DNA from: [Scytonema hofmanni] UTEX 2349
GTDB taxonomy: Bacteria; Cyanobacteriota; Cyanobacteriia; Cyanobacteriales; Nostocaceae
Direction: 5' to 3'
DNA length: 22,567 bases
Assembly (NCBI RefSeq): GCF_000582685.1
Contig: NZ_KK073768.1
Span: forward strand, 978,819-1,001,385
Positions within the stretch are counted from its first letter, which is position 1. Each line of letters starts with the position of its first letter. The translations under genes were made by a program, and so were the position numbers. The notes beneath the pieces are model-generated. The model worked only from the letters and a program-made list of their open reading frames with translations. It was not told where the DNA came from and made no database searches. Shown in pieces: positions 22,441 through 22,567 of this stretch.

Positions 22441-22567
22441 ATGAACAATCTGATCGAACAATTGCAGCAAGTCCCAGACTATAGGCACATCCGGGGACGA
22501 AGACATGAATTATGGTTAGTAGTATTGCTCATATTGCTGGGAGCAATGACTGGGTATTGGGGCTACC
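22441..22567 (+). CDS. ISAs1-family transposase, 5' part (cut by window end)
   Basis: The frame opens with MNNLIEQLQQVPDYRHIRGR and continues through RHELWLVVLLILLGAMTGYW to the window edge. This is the N-terminal DDE_Tnp_1-associated domain of ISAs1-family transposases, which start with a short helix, a PDxR motif and a hydrophobic LWxVLLxxLGAM stretch. Forty-two codons are visible without a stop. Intactness, the DDE triad and the right end cannot be judged. A CAGGG at 22367 could mark the left end of the element, but this is weak. It is the same family as the relic at 12105-12248, whose segment would come just after the part seen here. Confidence 0.85.
   Translation, partial: MNNLIEQLQQVPDYRHIRGRRHELWLVVLLILLGAMTGYWGY

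Overview
The window looks like the chromosome of a filamentous, probably heterocyst-forming cyanobacterium (Nostoc/Calothrix/Tolypothrix type). The evidence is roughly twenty copies of the HIP1 octamer GCGATCGC, a Ycf66-family gene, a zinc-ribbon Ser/Thr kinase of cyanobacterial type, heptanucleotide tandem repeats, and many palindromic repeats between genes. The species is not identifiable from the sequence alone. I saw no rRNA, tRNA or CRISPR array.

Layout. 1-7.1 kb is core-like: a Ser/Thr kinase (62-1216, +), gnd (1357-2784, -), ycf66 (3203-3961, +) and ileS (4247-7108, +). 7.1-19.6 kb looks like an accessory island. It holds an orphan ParA ATPase (-), an HsdR-N-like nuclease-fold protein (+) whose 3' end is a 52-bp palindrome, a choloylglycine-hydrolase-type amidase (-), and a 1.2-kb gene-poor stretch with a miniature transposable element flanked by a 9-bp target duplication and an ISAs1 transposase relic. 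Then comes a compact three-gene operon on the minus strand (17851 to 12269), and divergent from it an AAA ATPase-PD-(D/E)XK fusion (18077-19627, +). 19.6-22.1 kb carries a GT2 and a GT4-type glycosyltransferase, probably for surface polysaccharide. The last 130 bases hold the start of an ISAs1-family transposase cut by the window edge.

The most interesting item is the operon at 12269-17851. It encodes, in transcription order, a multi-winged-helix protein (282 aa), an Orc/Cdc6- or STAND-like AAA ATPase (688 aa), and an 859-aa protein that joins three machines in one chain: a DEDDy RNase D-type 3'-5' exonuclease, a Cas4/RecB-type PD-(D/E)XK nuclease with a four-cysteine iron-sulfur signature, and an FtsK/SpoIIIE-type DNA translocase motor. 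All three catalytic signatures look intact. By analogy with HerA-NurA and other translocase-nuclease pairs, I infer a DNA-processing machine for defence against foreign DNA or for repair, with the winged-helix and AAA proteins as DNA-recognition and loading or signalling parts. This role is inference; the domains and the operon layout are seen in the sequence.

Repeats are a second theme. A hairpin family with TTGTAGAGACG/CGTCTCTACAA arms occurs four times with different but self-complementary centres. Several repeats are nested inside others, and one GC-rich palindrome sits in frame inside the kinase gene.
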